A DNA stretch of 35,860 nucleotides from Terriglobales bacterium (lineage in GTDB: Bacteria > Acidobacteriota > Terriglobia > Terriglobales > Acidobacteriaceae), in assembly GCA_016185365.1 (NCBI GenBank), contig JACPNP010000033.1, forward strand, positions 1 through 35,860, written 5' to 3'. This document shows positions 23,794-32,341 of the stretch, piece after piece (positions within the stretch are counted from its first letter, which is position 1; the number at the start of each line of letters is the position of its first letter). The notes under the pieces were generated by a model. It worked only from the letters and a program-made list of their open reading frames with translations, did no database searches and was not told where the DNA came from. A program made the position numbers and the translations under genes.

Positions 23794-25554
23794 ATGAAGC
23801 GATTTCACATTCTGACGCTTCTCTTCTCAGCTCTGGCTGCCGTAGGCCAAACTTCCAATCCAGCAACACCGGGGAGCAAGACCCCGGGCCAGGCCGCGGA
23901 CGTGCCGAAGGCCGCTGTTTCTGGAGTGATCCTCTCCGGAGCTACAGGCCAACCCCTGAAGAAAGCCTGGGTCGTGCTGCGTCAGGCGAATGACGGCGGG
24001 CCCGGAGGCGGAGGGGGTGGTGGACGGTTTAGCCGCGCGCAGACCTACGCGACCGTCACCAAGGAAGATGGCTTATACCTGATCAAAGACATTCCCGCCG
24101 GGAGCTATCGCCTCACCGTCAACCGCAATGGTTACGTCCGCCAAGCGTATGGTCAGCGGGGCACTCGCAACCCCGGCACGGTGGTCCAGCTCACTGCGGG
24201 TCAGACCATGAACGGGATGAATTTTCGCCTGACACCCGGTGGTGTCGTTTCCGGCCGGATCGTCGACGAAGACGGCGAGCCTCTGGCCCGCGTCGCCTTA
24301 CAACTGTTGCGGTACACCTATGTGGATGGCGAAAGGCGTCTCCAGCCTTCCGACTCCGCCACCACGGACGACCGCGGCGAGTTCCGCATCTTCGGATTGC
24401 AGCCCCACACCTATTACCTGAGCGCCAACCTCCGCGCCGGTGGCATGGGACTGGCGATGATGGAAAACGCCGGAGGTCCCGGTGGTGGCCTCCAGGGCCC
24501 GGCTTCCCCGGACGAGAGCTATGCGACCACTTATTATCCCGGCACGAATGACGTGGAAGGCGCGGCACCCATCGAGGTCAAGGGTGGCGATGAGACCCGT
24601 GCAGACTTCACCTTGGTCCCAACTCGGACATTCCGCGTCTCCGGGACTGTCACCAATGGCGCCACCGGCGAAGCCGCCAAACAGGGCATGGCCATCATGA
24701 TGCCGCGCAACTCCTCCACCGGCTTCTTTGGCGCCAATATGGGCCCGATCAGTGGGAATGATGGAAAGTTCGAGATCCGCGGCCTTACGCCCGGCTCTTA
24801 CGTCCTTACCGCGTTCGCTCGCGGCGACGATATTGTCAGCGGACGGCAGGAAGTCGAAGTCACGGAAGGGAATGTCGAAGGCTTGAATGTCGTCCTCACG
24901 CCGGCGCGCGAGCTGAACGGCTCAGTCCGGGTGGAAGGGATGAGCAGCAACGTAAAGCTTTCCCAGCTGACCGTCGTGTTTCAGCCCCTTGGAGGCTTGA
25001 CCATGTTCGGGCCTCCGGGGTTCGCGTCTGTAAAGGCAGACGGGACTTTCACGGTCAAGAATCTCACCCAGGAAAGTTATACGACCACCATTCAAAACCT
25101 TCCGGTTGGCTCCTACGTGAAGGCGGTCCATGCCGGCGGTGAGGATGTCCTCGATTCCGGGCTTAACGTGAGCAAGGCGCGCGGCGGCGTCGAGATCGTT
25201 CTCAGCATGAATGCCGGGACGATACAGGGCTCGGTCACCAAGAGCGACGGGACCGCTTTTGCCGGCGCGGTTGTGGCCCTAAGCCCGGAAAAGCCTGTCA
25301 AAGGACGAAGTGGTGGCATTCGCACCACCTCGTCCGACCAGAACGGCAACTTCACCATCCGCGGCCTGGCGCCAGGGAACTATCAGGTTTATGCCTGGGA
25401 AGAAGTGGATCAGGAGGACGTGATCGACCCCGGATATCTCAAGAAATACGCGGATCGCGCTTTCAACGTGAAAGTTTCGGAGGGGGCTACCCGGAGCGCG
25501 GACGTCAAGTTGATCGAGGCCGATGCCCCCGTCCAGCAACAGGCCGGGAACTGA
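23794..25554 (+). CDS. Secreted protein made of carboxypeptidase-regulatory-like repeats
   Basis: A 586-residue protein with a signal peptide (cleavage near A-V-G-Q at 19). It contains about five beta-sandwich units of the CarboxypepD_reg/SdrD-B type: VSGVILSGATGQPLKKAWVVLRQ (from about 42), VSGRIVDEDGEPLARVALQLL (about 150), VSGTVTNGATGEAAKQG (about 280), LNGSVRVEG (about 372) and IQGSVTKSDGTAFAGAVVALS (about 476). A glycine-rich linker sits near residues 67-77. There is no TonB-dependent barrel at the C-terminus, so this is the soluble type, probably periplasmic or surface-bound. Such proteins are abundant in Acidobacteria; their function is unknown. Confidence 0.88.
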   Translation: MKRFHILTLLFSALAAVGQTSNPATPGSKTPGQAADVPKAAVSGVILSGATGQPLKKAWVVLRQANDGGPGGGGGGGRFSRAQTYATVTKEDGLYLIKDIPAGSYRLTVNRNGYVRQAYGQRGTRNPGTVVQLTAGQTMNGMNFRLTPGGVVSGRIVDEDGEPLARVALQLLRYTYVDGERRLQPSDSATTDDRGEFRIFGLQPHTYYLSANLRAGGMGLAMMENAGGPGGGLQGPASPDESYATTYYPGTNDVEGAAPIEVKGGDETRADFTLVPTRTFRVSGTVTNGATGEAAKQGMAIMMPRNSSTGFFGANMGPISGNDGKFEIRGLTPGSYVLTAFARGDDIVSGRQEVEVTEGNVEGLNVVLTPARELNGSVRVEGMSSNVKLSQLTVVFQPLGGLTMFGPPGFASVKADGTFTVKNLTQESYTTTIQNLPVGSYVKAVHAGGEDVLDSGLNVSKARGGVEIVLSMNAGTIQGSVTKSDGTAFAGAVVALSPEKPVKGRSGGIRTTSSDQNGNFTIRGLAPGNYQVYAWEEVDQEDVIDPGYLKKYADRAFNVKVSEGATRSADVKLIEADAPVQQQAGN

Positions 25555-25598
25555 CCGAGGTAACCGACTAGTGGCTAGGCGGGCCCGGGAATCACCCG

Positions 25599-25604
25599 TA
25601 TAAT
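25599..25604 (+). promoter_or_regulatory. -10 box of the glycosyltransferase gene
   Basis: TATAAT 12 nt before the ATG at 25617, giving a predicted leader of only about 5 nt. No Shine-Dalgarno sequence is present. Confidence 0.5.
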
Positions 25605-25616
25605 TGCCGAATACGT

Positions 25617-26600
25617 ATGCCCAAGTATTCCATCGTCGTGCCGTTCCATAACGAAGAGGAGAACGTCACCCGCCTCTACGACAAGCTCACCGGGGTCATG
25701 GAAGCGACCGGGGAGAGTTTCGAGGTCGTGTTCGTGGATGACGGCAGTTCTGACGCCACCTTTCGCCTGCTGCGCGAGATCCTCGCTGTGGACAGCCGCG
25801 TCACCGTGGTCAAATTGCGCCGGAATTTCGGCCAGACCTCGGCCCTGGCGGCCGGATTCGATCATGCGACCGGGGAATACATCATCGCCATGGATGGCGA
25901 CCTTCAGCATGACCCGGAAGACATTCCCCGATTCCTGGAGAAGCTTGCCGAAGGCTATGACGTGGTCAGCGGATGGCGCAAGGAGCGCGTGGACAATTTC
26001 GTCATGCGCCGCATCCCGTCGCGCATCGCCAATTGGCTGATGGCCAAACTCAGCAATGTTGAGATTCATGACTTTGGGACCACGTTCAAGGCCTATCGGG
26101 CGGAGATCCTCCACCAGATCCCGCTTTACGGTGAGTTGCATAGGTTTATCCCGGCGCTGGCCAGCTGGCTGGGCGCGAGCATCGTTGAGATCCCCATCCG
26201 CAATGTGAAGCGGGAGCGCGGAGTCTCGCATTATGGCATTTCTCGCACGGTCCGCGTCTTCTTCGACCTCATAACCATCCGTTTCCTTCTCAAGTACCTG
26301 ACTCGTCCGCTGCATTTCTTCGGCACGGTCGGGATGCTATCCATGTTGAGTGGCTCGTCGATCGGGATCTACTTATTGATCGCCAAATTCGGCTGGGGAC
26401 GTAGCATTACCGCGGAGCACGGCCCCTTGATGATCTTCGCTTCTGTGCTGCTGGTGGCCGGTATTCAATTACTTGCGATCGGCCTGCTCGGGGAGATGCA
26501 GGTCCGGCACTATCACGAGCCTTCGCGGCGCGCGCCCTATGCCGTCGACCGTGTCCTTCGCTCCAGACCCAGCGAAGAGACCGCCGAAGCCAGCAACTAA
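25617..26600 (+). CDS. Polyprenol-phosphate-type family 2 glycosyltransferase (DPMS/ArnC/GtrB-like)
   Basis: A 327-residue enzyme with a cytoplasmic GT-A domain and two C-terminal membrane helices (about 233-255 and 268-292). The nucleotide-sugar motifs are VDDGSSD (40-46) and the metal-binding Asp93-Gly-Asp95 in AMDGDLQHDP. SGWRKERVDNF and the VEIPIRNVKRERGVSHYGISR segment are typical of enzymes that load a sugar on undecaprenyl or dolichyl phosphate. The donor and final glycan cannot be read. It converges on the next gene with an 11-bp gap. Confidence 0.9.
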   Translation: MPKYSIVVPFHNEEENVTRLYDKLTGVMEATGESFEVVFVDDGSSDATFRLLREILAVDSRVTVVKLRRNFGQTSALAAGFDHATGEYIIAMDGDLQHDPEDIPRFLEKLAEGYDVVSGWRKERVDNFVMRRIPSRIANWLMAKLSNVEIHDFGTTFKAYRAEILHQIPLYGELHRFIPALASWLGASIVEIPIRNVKRERGVSHYGISRTVRVFFDLITIRFLLKYLTRPLHFFGTVGMLSMLSGSSIGIYLLIAKFGWGRSITAEHGPLMIFASVLLVAGIQLLAIGLLGEMQVRHYHEPSRRAPYAVDRVLRSRPSEETAEASN

Positions 26601-26611
26601 AGTTCTTCCGC

Positions 26612-27217
26612 TCAACAGTTCGCGTACTTCCAGTTCCGGATCTTGCCTTCCGCCATCCATTCGAGCGCCTGCGCCAGTCGTCGGTCCCGGGTCTCTTCCT
26701 GTTTCGCGTCCGTCAGCCACTCCACATATTCCTTCTTGTTGGTGTAACTGAACCCCTCGAACGTGGCCTGTGCCTTCTTGTTCTTTTGCAACGCCGCCTT
26801 TAGGTAAGGCGGCACCACCAGCGGCTTCTTTTCCTTGGTCTTGGCCCGGGCCGGTGACCTGACCCCCGAATCATTCAGCTCCATGGCTTTCTTGATGTAA
26901 CCGATGAGCGTCTTGTCCGGCGGCAGGTCGGACAGGGAAGTGAGCCGGCCGAAATTCCCCATGGATTGCTCCACCGGCTTTCCGGCCTTGTCCAGGATCA
27001 AGGAGCCTTTCCAGAATCCGAAGGCCGCATGTTGCTTGAAGGCGGCCATACCGCAGAGCATGCCTTTGTACATGAACGTGGGGGCGCTCCACTTGAGCGT
27101 CTCTTCCACGTCGGGACACGCTTGATGCACGAGTTTTCGTACGTGCTTCAGGATCGGATGGGCGAATGGCGCAGACTTGGCGATATAGGCGCCGATGCGT
27201 TTGTCTTTCTTTCCCAT
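26612..27217 (-). CDS. YdeI-like protein (DUF1801 plus OmdA-type C-terminus)
   Basis: A 201-residue soluble protein. The N-terminal part (about 1-110) has the DUF1801 pattern: HPILKHVRKLVHQACPDVEETLKWSAPTFMYKGMLCGMAAFKQHAAFGFWKG. The C-terminal part has PPYLKAALQKNKKAQATFEGFSYTNKKEYVEWLTDAKQEETRDRRLAQALEWM, which matches the YdeI/OmpD-associated (OmdA) family. The combination is widespread and its biochemical role is not established. It is divergent from purQ with 56 bp between. Confidence 0.85.
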   Translation of the reverse strand: MGKKDKRIGAYIAKSAPFAHPILKHVRKLVHQACPDVEETLKWSAPTFMYKGMLCGMAAFKQHAAFGFWKGSLILDKAGKPVEQSMGNFGRLTSLSDLPPDKTLIGYIKKAMELNDSGVRSPARAKTKEKKPLVVPPYLKAALQKNKKAQATFEGFSYTNKKEYVEWLTDAKQEETRDRRLAQALEWMAEGKIRNWKYANC

Positions 27218-27261
27218 GATTCCCGGTACTCTACCGCTTCAGATTGGGGCGCGCAACATGC

Positions 27262-27267
27262 TATTCT
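27262..27267 (+). promoter_or_regulatory. Leaderless-type -10 box of purQ
   Basis: TATTCT followed by exactly 6 nt and the ATG at 27274. There is no Shine-Dalgarno sequence. The spacing favours the first of two consecutive ATGs as the start. Confidence 0.5.
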
Positions 27268-27273
27268 GGCCTC

Positions 27274-27972
27274 ATGATGCGATTCGGAGTCATCATTTTC
27301 CCCGGCTCGAACTGCGATCAAGACTGCCATTACGCGATTGAATCCCGGGCCGGGCAGCCGGCTGTGATGCTATGGCATGAGTCCGAGGATCTGCAAGGGT
27401 GTGATGCTGTCGTCGTCCCCGGCGGCTTCGCGTACGGCGACTACCTTCGCACCGGCGCCATCGCCAAGTTCGCTCCCATCATGCAAAGCGTGAAACGGTT
27501 CGCCCAAACTGGCGGTATGGTCCTGGGCATATGCAATGGGTTCCAGATCCTTTGTGAAGCGGGGCTTCTGCCCGGCGCGCTGATGCGCAACGCCGGCCTC
27601 AAGTATGTGTGCAAGCAGGTCTACATTCGCACCGAGACTACGGACACGCCCTTCACGCATTCCTTGCACCGCGGCGAGGTCCTGCAGGTCCCCATCGGGC
27701 ACATGGACGGCAACTATTTCTGCGACGAACCCACTCTTGCATCGCTCCAAAAGGAAGAGCGGGTCGTATTCCGGTACTCTTCCCCTGGCGGCGAGCGTAC
27801 GCCCGAGGCCAATCCCAATGGATCGCTGGATGACATTGCGGGCATTTGCAGCCCGGGACGGAACGTACTCGGCTTGATGCCCCATCCCGATCGCTCCTCC
27901 GAGTCCATGCTGGGTTCCGCGGATGGTCTGAAGATCTTTCAAGCCATGGTCGGCGCTCTGGTCCGTAAATAG
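27274..27972 (+). CDS. purQ: Phosphoribosylformylglycinamidine synthase subunit PurQ (glutaminase)
   Basis: A 232-residue class I glutamine amidotransferase that supplies ammonia to PurL in step four of purine synthesis. It opens with [16 protein letters not shown], carries the nucleophile Cys87 in GICNGFQIL, and the rest of the triad in [11 protein letters not shown] near the C-terminus. [21 protein letters not shown] is also typical. Neither purS nor purL is adjacent, so the complex is encoded in pieces. Either ATG (27274 or 27277) is possible; I choose 27274 because of the upstream -10 spacing. Confidence 0.95.
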   Translation: MMRFGVIIFPGSNCDQDCHYAIESRAGQPAVMLWHESEDLQGCDAVVVPGGFAYGDYLRTGAIAKFAPIMQSVKRFAQTGGMVLGICNGFQILCEAGLLPGALMRNAGLKYVCKQVYIRTETTDTPFTHSLHRGEVLQVPIGHMDGNYFCDEPTLASLQKEERVVFRYSSPGGERTPEANPNGSLDDIAGICSPGRNVLGLMPHPDRSSESMLGSADGLKIFQAMVGALVRK

Positions 27973-27987
27973 ATTCCAGACCGGTGC

Positions 27988-27993
27988 TATAAT
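27988..27993 (+). promoter_or_regulatory. -10 box of yebC with a long leader
   Basis: TATAAT, 139 nt before the yebC ATG. The leader contains small GC-rich dyads such as GGCGG-ATT-CCGCC but no riboswitch that I recognise. Confidence 0.5.
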
Positions 27994-28132
27994 TTTTGAG
28001 TTCATTCAGCCTGCTTCGCCGGCCTTCCGGTTGGCTGTTTCCAGGCGTTTCTGCAGCCATTGCACCCACGTTGCGGCCCCAGGCTCGGCGGATTCCGCCC
28101 TGCTGCCGCGCGTGCAGGAAAGGAAGTACACC

Positions 28133-28876
28133 ATGTCCGGCCATTCCAAATGGCATTCCATCAAGCATAAGAAGGGCGCCCTGGATGCCAAGCGGGGCAA
28201 GATCTTTACCCGGCTGATCAAGGAGATCACCGTCGCCGCCCGCCACGGGGGCGACCCTGATAAGAACCCCCGCCTGCGCAAGGCCGTAGCGGACGCCAAA
28301 GCCGTGAATATGCCCGCGGACAACATTAAGCGCGCCATCCAACGGGGGACCGGTGAACTGCCTGGCATTAATTATGAAGAGATCACCTACGAGGGCTATG
28401 GTCCGGGAGGCGTCGCCATCCTGGTCGAGGTCACCACGGACAACCGCAACCGCACCGTCAGTGAGATCCGCACACTCTTTGGCAAGCATGGCGGCAACAT
28501 GGGTGAGGCGGGTTCCGTCAACTGGATGTTCCACAAGAAAGGCCTGATCGTTGTTCCCCAGTCCGCGGCCAAGGAGGACGACCTGCTCAACATCGTGCTT
28601 GAAAGCGGCGGCGAGGATTTGAAGAGCGAGGGCGACGTTTTTGAGATCATCACCTCACCGGAAGCATTTGATGCCGTATTGGAGGCCGTGAAGAAGGCCG
28701 GCCTCGAGCCGGCATCCGCCCAGATATCCATGCTTCCCCAGAACTACATCAGACTGGAAGGTACGCCGGCCAATCAGATGTTCCGTTTGCTTGAAGCGCT
28801 GGATGACCAGGACGACGTTCAGAACGTCCACTCCAATTTTGATTTTGACGAAAAGACCGCCGACGTCGTCGGGTAA
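28133..28876 (+). CDS. yebC: YebC/PmpR family protein (translation or transcription factor)
   Basis: A 247-residue protein with the family hallmark [32 protein letters not shown] at the N-terminus, the [14 protein letters not shown] segment, and three alpha/beta domains typical of YebC_I proteins. Members were first described as DNA-binding regulators (PmpR), and recent work ties them to relief of ribosome stalling on proline stretches. AGGAAAGGAAG precedes the ATG. A strong hairpin follows the stop. Confidence 0.95.
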   Translation: MSGHSKWHSIKHKKGALDAKRGKIFTRLIKEITVAARHGGDPDKNPRLRKAVADAKAVNMPADNIKRAIQRGTGELPGINYEEITYEGYGPGGVAILVEVTTDNRNRTVSEIRTLFGKHGGNMGEAGSVNWMFHKKGLIVVPQSAAKEDDLLNIVLESGGEDLKSEGDVFEIITSPEAFDAVLEAVKKAGLEPASAQISMLPQNYIRLEGTPANQMFRLLEALDDQDDVQNVHSNFDFDEKTADVVG

Positions 28877-28898
28877 GGGAACTTCCTCTAGTACACTG

Positions 28899-28919
28899 TG
28901 GCCGCCGGGTTGGCGGCCA
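28899..28919 (+). terminator. Rho-independent terminator of yebC
   Basis: TGGCCGCC (28899-28906) pairs with GGCGGCCA (28912-28919) around a 5-nt loop, and TTAACTTTT follows directly. Confidence 0.75.
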
Positions 28920-28941
28920 TTAACTTTTCTGGAGACGGCAC

Positions 28942-30054
28942 ATGGACACGGAACGATGGGTTGACCTTGGCCCGGCCGAGGAACTTCAAGGGAAACCGCT
29001 TCGCCAGATCGTGATCGAACGGACCGCGATCGCGCTTTCCTTCAAGGATGGACGATTCAGCGCCGTCTCGGGTGTCTGCAACCACATTGGAGGACCACTG
29101 GGCGAAGGCCGGCTCGAGGGTGACTACATCGTTTGCCCTTGGCATGGCTGGAAATTTCATTGCCGCACCGGAGAGGGTGAGCCTGGATTCGAGGATGACT
29201 GCATTCCCAGGTACGCCACCAGGATCGAAAACGACCATGTCTATGTGAATCTGGACCCGGAGACCCGCCGCAACAAGAAACCGCACCCTGTCCATCCTCT
29301 GGCCCGGAAGGTGGAGCGCCAGCCCGGCCCCGTCCGCATCGTTGGGATTTCGACCACCGCGATGGACTCGGCCAATCCCCGTTACTCCGGCTCCGATGAC
29401 CTTCTTCAATGTGCACTGGATCACGCTCGATCAGCGCAGGCCACAGAGACCCGTCTGATCCGCTTGAATGACCTCAAGTTCCGGCACTGTGAAGGGTACT
29501 ACTCGAAGAACGCACGGGCCTGCACCTGGCCTTGTTCCATCACCCAGATGGATCCCAGCGACCAGCTTGATCAGGTTTATGAGGCCATGGTTCACTGGGC
29601 GGACGTAGTGCTCCTGGCCACACCGATCCGCTGGGGTTCGGCCAGTTCCTTGTACTACAAGATGGTGGAACGCATGAATTGCATCCAGAACCAGATCACG
29701 ACGCATAACAAGGTCTTGATCCGGGACAAAGTTGCCGCCTTCATCATCGTCGGCGGTCAGGACAATATTCAAGCTGTGGCCGGGCAGATGCTGGGTTTCT
29801 TCGGGGAGATCGGGTTCCTGTTCCCGCAATTCCCCTACATCGCCCACTCCCGCGGATGGACCGCGGAGGACATGGAGAATAATGTCGAGTTCATCAAGAC
29901 CAGCAAAGAACTGCGCGAAGGCGCCGGCTCATTGGTGGACAGGTCCATCGATCTTGCAGCCCGGCTGATTGAAAAGACCGCGATGCCGGAGGCGCTCCCG
30001 CGCGGCGGACGCAAGGCGCATGCCATGGATGGCGAGGACAGGGGAGCAAAATAG
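28942..30054 (+). CDS. Rieske [2Fe-2S] - iron-sulfur-flavoprotein-like fusion oxidoreductase
   Basis: A 370-residue soluble protein with two modules. Residues 1-108 form a Rieske domain of the ferredoxin/NirD type, with ligands Cys46-x-His48 and Cys65-x2-His68 (GVCNHIGG and CPWHGW). After a short basic linker, residues about 130-345 form a flavodoxin-like NAD(P)H-dependent FMN reductase domain: VGISTTAMDSANPRYSGS at the start and ADVVLLATPIRWGSASSLYYKMVER at the FMN site. Between them is C-x10-C-x3-C (HCEGYYSKNARACTWPC), placed where iron-sulfur flavoproteins hold a cluster, but with a different spacing. The likely role is internal electron transfer between flavin and the Rieske cluster; partners are unknown. 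GGAGA lies 8 nt before the ATG. Confidence 0.85.
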   Translation: MDTERWVDLGPAEELQGKPLRQIVIERTAIALSFKDGRFSAVSGVCNHIGGPLGEGRLEGDYIVCPWHGWKFHCRTGEGEPGFEDDCIPRYATRIENDHVYVNLDPETRRNKKPHPVHPLARKVERQPGPVRIVGISTTAMDSANPRYSGSDDLLQCALDHARSAQATETRLIRLNDLKFRHCEGYYSKNARACTWPCSITQMDPSDQLDQVYEAMVHWADVVLLATPIRWGSASSLYYKMVERMNCIQNQITTHNKVLIRDKVAAFIIVGGQDNIQAVAGQMLGFFGEIGFLFPQFPYIAHSRGWTAEDMENNVEFIKTSKELREGAGSLVDRSIDLAARLIEKTAMPEALPRGGRKAHAMDGEDRGAK

Positions 30055-30139
30055 GTACCCTTTCAGTATCTTTATTTTCGCCCCATTGCCTGATACATTC
30101 CTTGCTTCGCGCTGTCCGAACTCCCATCGGAGACCTAGA

Positions 30140-30721
30140 GTGAAAAAGATCGTCGCAGTATTTTTGGTCGTATTGGCCTCAATCCCGTTATGCGCCCAGG
30201 AAAGAGATGAACCGCTGCAAAAGGGGACAAACGTCCTTGGTGTCTTCATGGCCGGGGGGAACGGTGTGGGAAAGCGCAGCACCACCCATTTTGCCTACGG
30301 CGGATTCCGCTATGGCCGCGTCCTCACTGCTTATCACGGCAAGGGTTGGATCAGGGGCAATTTCGAGTTTCGCCTGGAGATCATCCCGCTCGAATACATC
30401 TTCCAGCCGCCGCGGAATGCCTTTGGCGCTGAATTCCGTCCTGTCAACTTCATCTGGAACTTCAAGGGCTCAAAGAGGGTAAAGCCTTACACTGCGATCG
30501 GCGGAGGGCTGCTGTTGACCAACCACGATGTCCCGGTCGCCACCAACGGCGTGAACTTCACGCCCCAAGGCGGCGTGGGCTTCCACTTCATGCAGGGCGA
30601 ACATCGCGCCATCACGGCGGAATTCAAATACCTCCATGTCTCCAATGCCGGGTTGACCAACGCCAACAGCGGCATTAACGCCAGTTTCCACGTTACGATC
30701 GGCTACACCTGGTTCAAGTAG
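30140..30721 (+). CDS. PagL-like lipid A 3-O-deacylase (acyloxyacyl hydrolase family)
   Basis: A 193-residue outer-membrane protein with a GTG start at 30140 (GGAGA upstream) and a signal peptide cut near L-C-A-Q at 20. The mature part is a run of amphipathic strands ending in an aromatic C-terminal segment (TIGYTWFK), as in small eight-stranded barrels. The PagL catalytic motif His-x-Ser-Asn is His166-Val-Ser168-Asn169 in YLHVSNAG, and PYTAIGGGLLLTN is also typical. PagL removes a 3-O acyl chain from lipid A. Activity is inferred from the motif alone. Confidence 0.82.
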   Translation: MKKIVAVFLVVLASIPLCAQERDEPLQKGTNVLGVFMAGGNGVGKRSTTHFAYGGFRYGRVLTAYHGKGWIRGNFEFRLEIIPLEYIFQPPRNAFGAEFRPVNFIWNFKGSKRVKPYTAIGGGLLLTNHDVPVATNGVNFTPQGGVGFHFMQGEHRAITAEFKYLHVSNAGLTNANSGINASFHVTIGYTWFK

Positions 30722-30780
30722 CTTCGAGACGACACCACGCGTAGCGCCAGTCTGTGGCCCTTCTGCGATTTGGTTTCTGC

Positions 30781-30786
30781 TACTCT
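30781..30786 (+). promoter_or_regulatory. -10-like hexamer 8 nt before ftcD
   Basis: TACTCT, then 8 nt, then the ATG at 30795. There is no Shine-Dalgarno sequence. Confidence 0.4.
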
Positions 30787-30794
30787 GAATTGCC

Positions 30795-32267
30795 ATGTCC
30801 ACGCTCGTCGAATGTGTCCCCAATTTCTCGGAAGGCCGCGATAAAGCCAAAGTCGATGCCATCGTCGACGCCATGAAGGTCGATGGTGTCTGGTTGCTCG
30901 ACCGTGAGATGGACGCCGACCACAACCGTTGTGTGATCACCCTGGTCGGGGACCGCGCCGCGCTCGCGGAGGCCGCTATCCGGGGCGTAGGCAAAGCAGC
31001 CGAACTGATCGACCTCACCCGGCACCAGGGCGCCCACCCCCGTCTCGGTGCGGCTGATGTAGTCCCGTTCATTCCCATAGAGGGCGTGACCCTGGAAGAC
31101 TGCGTCGCCATCGCGAACCATGTTGCGGAGGAGATCTGGAAGCGGTTCCAGGTCCCCACGTATCTGTACGAAGCCGCCGCCCGCCGGCCGGAGCGGCAGG
31201 GTCTGGAAAACATCCGCAAAGGACAATTTGAAGGGGTCCGCGAGGAGATCAAGACCAACGTTTCGCGCCATCCCGATTTCGGCGGGGCCGCGCTTCACCC
31301 CACGGCCGGAGCCACCGTGGTCGGGGCCCGCAAACCTCTGATCGCTTACAACGTATTTCTCAACACGCCTGATGTGGAGATCGCGAAGAAAGTCGCCAAA
31401 TCCGTTCGTTTCTCCTCCGGAGGCCTTCGCTTCGTGAAAGGCGCCGGCTTCAGCGTGCGCGGATTGGCGCAAGTCTCAATGAACCTGACTGACTTTGAGC
31501 AGACCCCGATCGCCCGCGTCTTCGAAGCCGTCAAAAGGGAAGCGGCCCGTTATGGTGTCTTGCCGCTTTCCAGCGAGATCGTCGGCCTGGTCCCGAAAAA
31601 GGCGATCGAGGACGCCGCCGAGTGGTTCCTGCAAGTCGAGAATTTCGATTCTTCGCTGATCCTGGAAAACCGCCTTGCCGCGGTGATGGGAGGGAAAATG
31701 TCAGTCGGCGGATTGCGTGCCGGCGTTGAGCCGTTCATCGAGCAGCTGGCCGCACCGACCGCGACTCCCGGCGGGGGCAGTGCCTCGGCGGCCGCGGGCG
31801 CCATGGCTGCCGGACTCGGCCACATGGTCGCCTCCATGTCCCGCGGAAAGAAAGCGTTCCTCCAGCATGAGAAGGAGCTGAGCGCTGCGATCGCCCGCCT
31901 GAGCGAGCTCAAGGAAGCACTGAAAGTCGCCATCGATGCCGACGCGGAAGCCTACAACCTCGTCATGAAGGCATTTAAGGCGGCCAAGGCCGACCCCTCG
32001 GCTGCCGGACAGGTCGAGGAAGCATCCAAAGGAGCGACTTTGGTCCCTATGCGCGTCGCGGAGATGTCCGCGGAAGTGGTCCGCATACTGAAGTCCCTTA
32101 AACCGATCACAAACCCGAACATGGCCTCGGACCTGGCGGTCGGGGCTTCGCTGGCCGGCACCGCCATGCAAGGCGGCGTGGCCAACGTCGAGATCAATCT
32201 TTCTTCGATCAAGGATGTGGCATTCCTGGCGGAAATGAAAAAGCGCGTGTCGGATTTGACCCGCTAG
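30795..32267 (+). CDS. ftcD: Bifunctional glutamate formimidoyltransferase / formimidoyltetrahydrofolate cyclodeaminase
   Basis: A 490-residue fusion. Residues 1-300 are the formiminotransferase (ECVPNFSEGRD, DADHNRCVITLVG, LTRHQGAHPRLGAADVVPFIPIEG, and SVRGLAQVSMNLTDFEQTP). Residues from about 310 are the helical cyclodeaminase (FIEQLAAPTATPGGGSASAAAGAMAAGLGHMV and TNPNMASDLAVGASLAGTAMQGG). Together they move the formimino group from formiminoglutamate (histidine breakdown) to tetrahydrofolate and release ammonia to give methenyl-THF. Vertebrate FTCD has the same order and is about 541 residues long. No hut genes are adjacent. Confidence 0.95.
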   Translation: MSTLVECVPNFSEGRDKAKVDAIVDAMKVDGVWLLDREMDADHNRCVITLVGDRAALAEAAIRGVGKAAELIDLTRHQGAHPRLGAADVVPFIPIEGVTLEDCVAIANHVAEEIWKRFQVPTYLYEAAARRPERQGLENIRKGQFEGVREEIKTNVSRHPDFGGAALHPTAGATVVGARKPLIAYNVFLNTPDVEIAKKVAKSVRFSSGGLRFVKGAGFSVRGLAQVSMNLTDFEQTPIARVFEAVKREAARYGVLPLSSEIVGLVPKKAIEDAAEWFLQVENFDSSLILENRLAAVMGGKMSVGGLRAGVEPFIEQLAAPTATPGGGSASAAAGAMAAGLGHMVASMSRGKKAFLQHEKELSAAIARLSELKEALKVAIDADAEAYNLVMKAFKAAKADPSAAGQVEEASKGATLVPMRVAEMSAEVVRILKSLKPITNPNMASDLAVGASLAGTAMQGGVANVEINLSSIKDVAFLAEMKKRVSDLTR

Positions 32268-32328
32268 TCGCTGTCGATTGTCCCGTTCCGCCACCAACCC
32301 GGCGCGCCCGCGCAGCGTCTAATCGGTG

Positions 32329-32334
32329 TAGGAT
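32329..32334 (+). promoter_or_regulatory. -10-like hexamer 7 nt before the 32342 gene
   Basis: TAGGAT, then 7 nt, then ATG. There is no Shine-Dalgarno sequence, consistent with a leaderless message. Confidence 0.4.
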
Positions 32335-32341
32335 TGACCCT

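Noticed and set aside
27994..28132. Riboswitch in the yebC leader
   Set aside because: I see small dyads but none of the conserved cores of known riboswitch classes.
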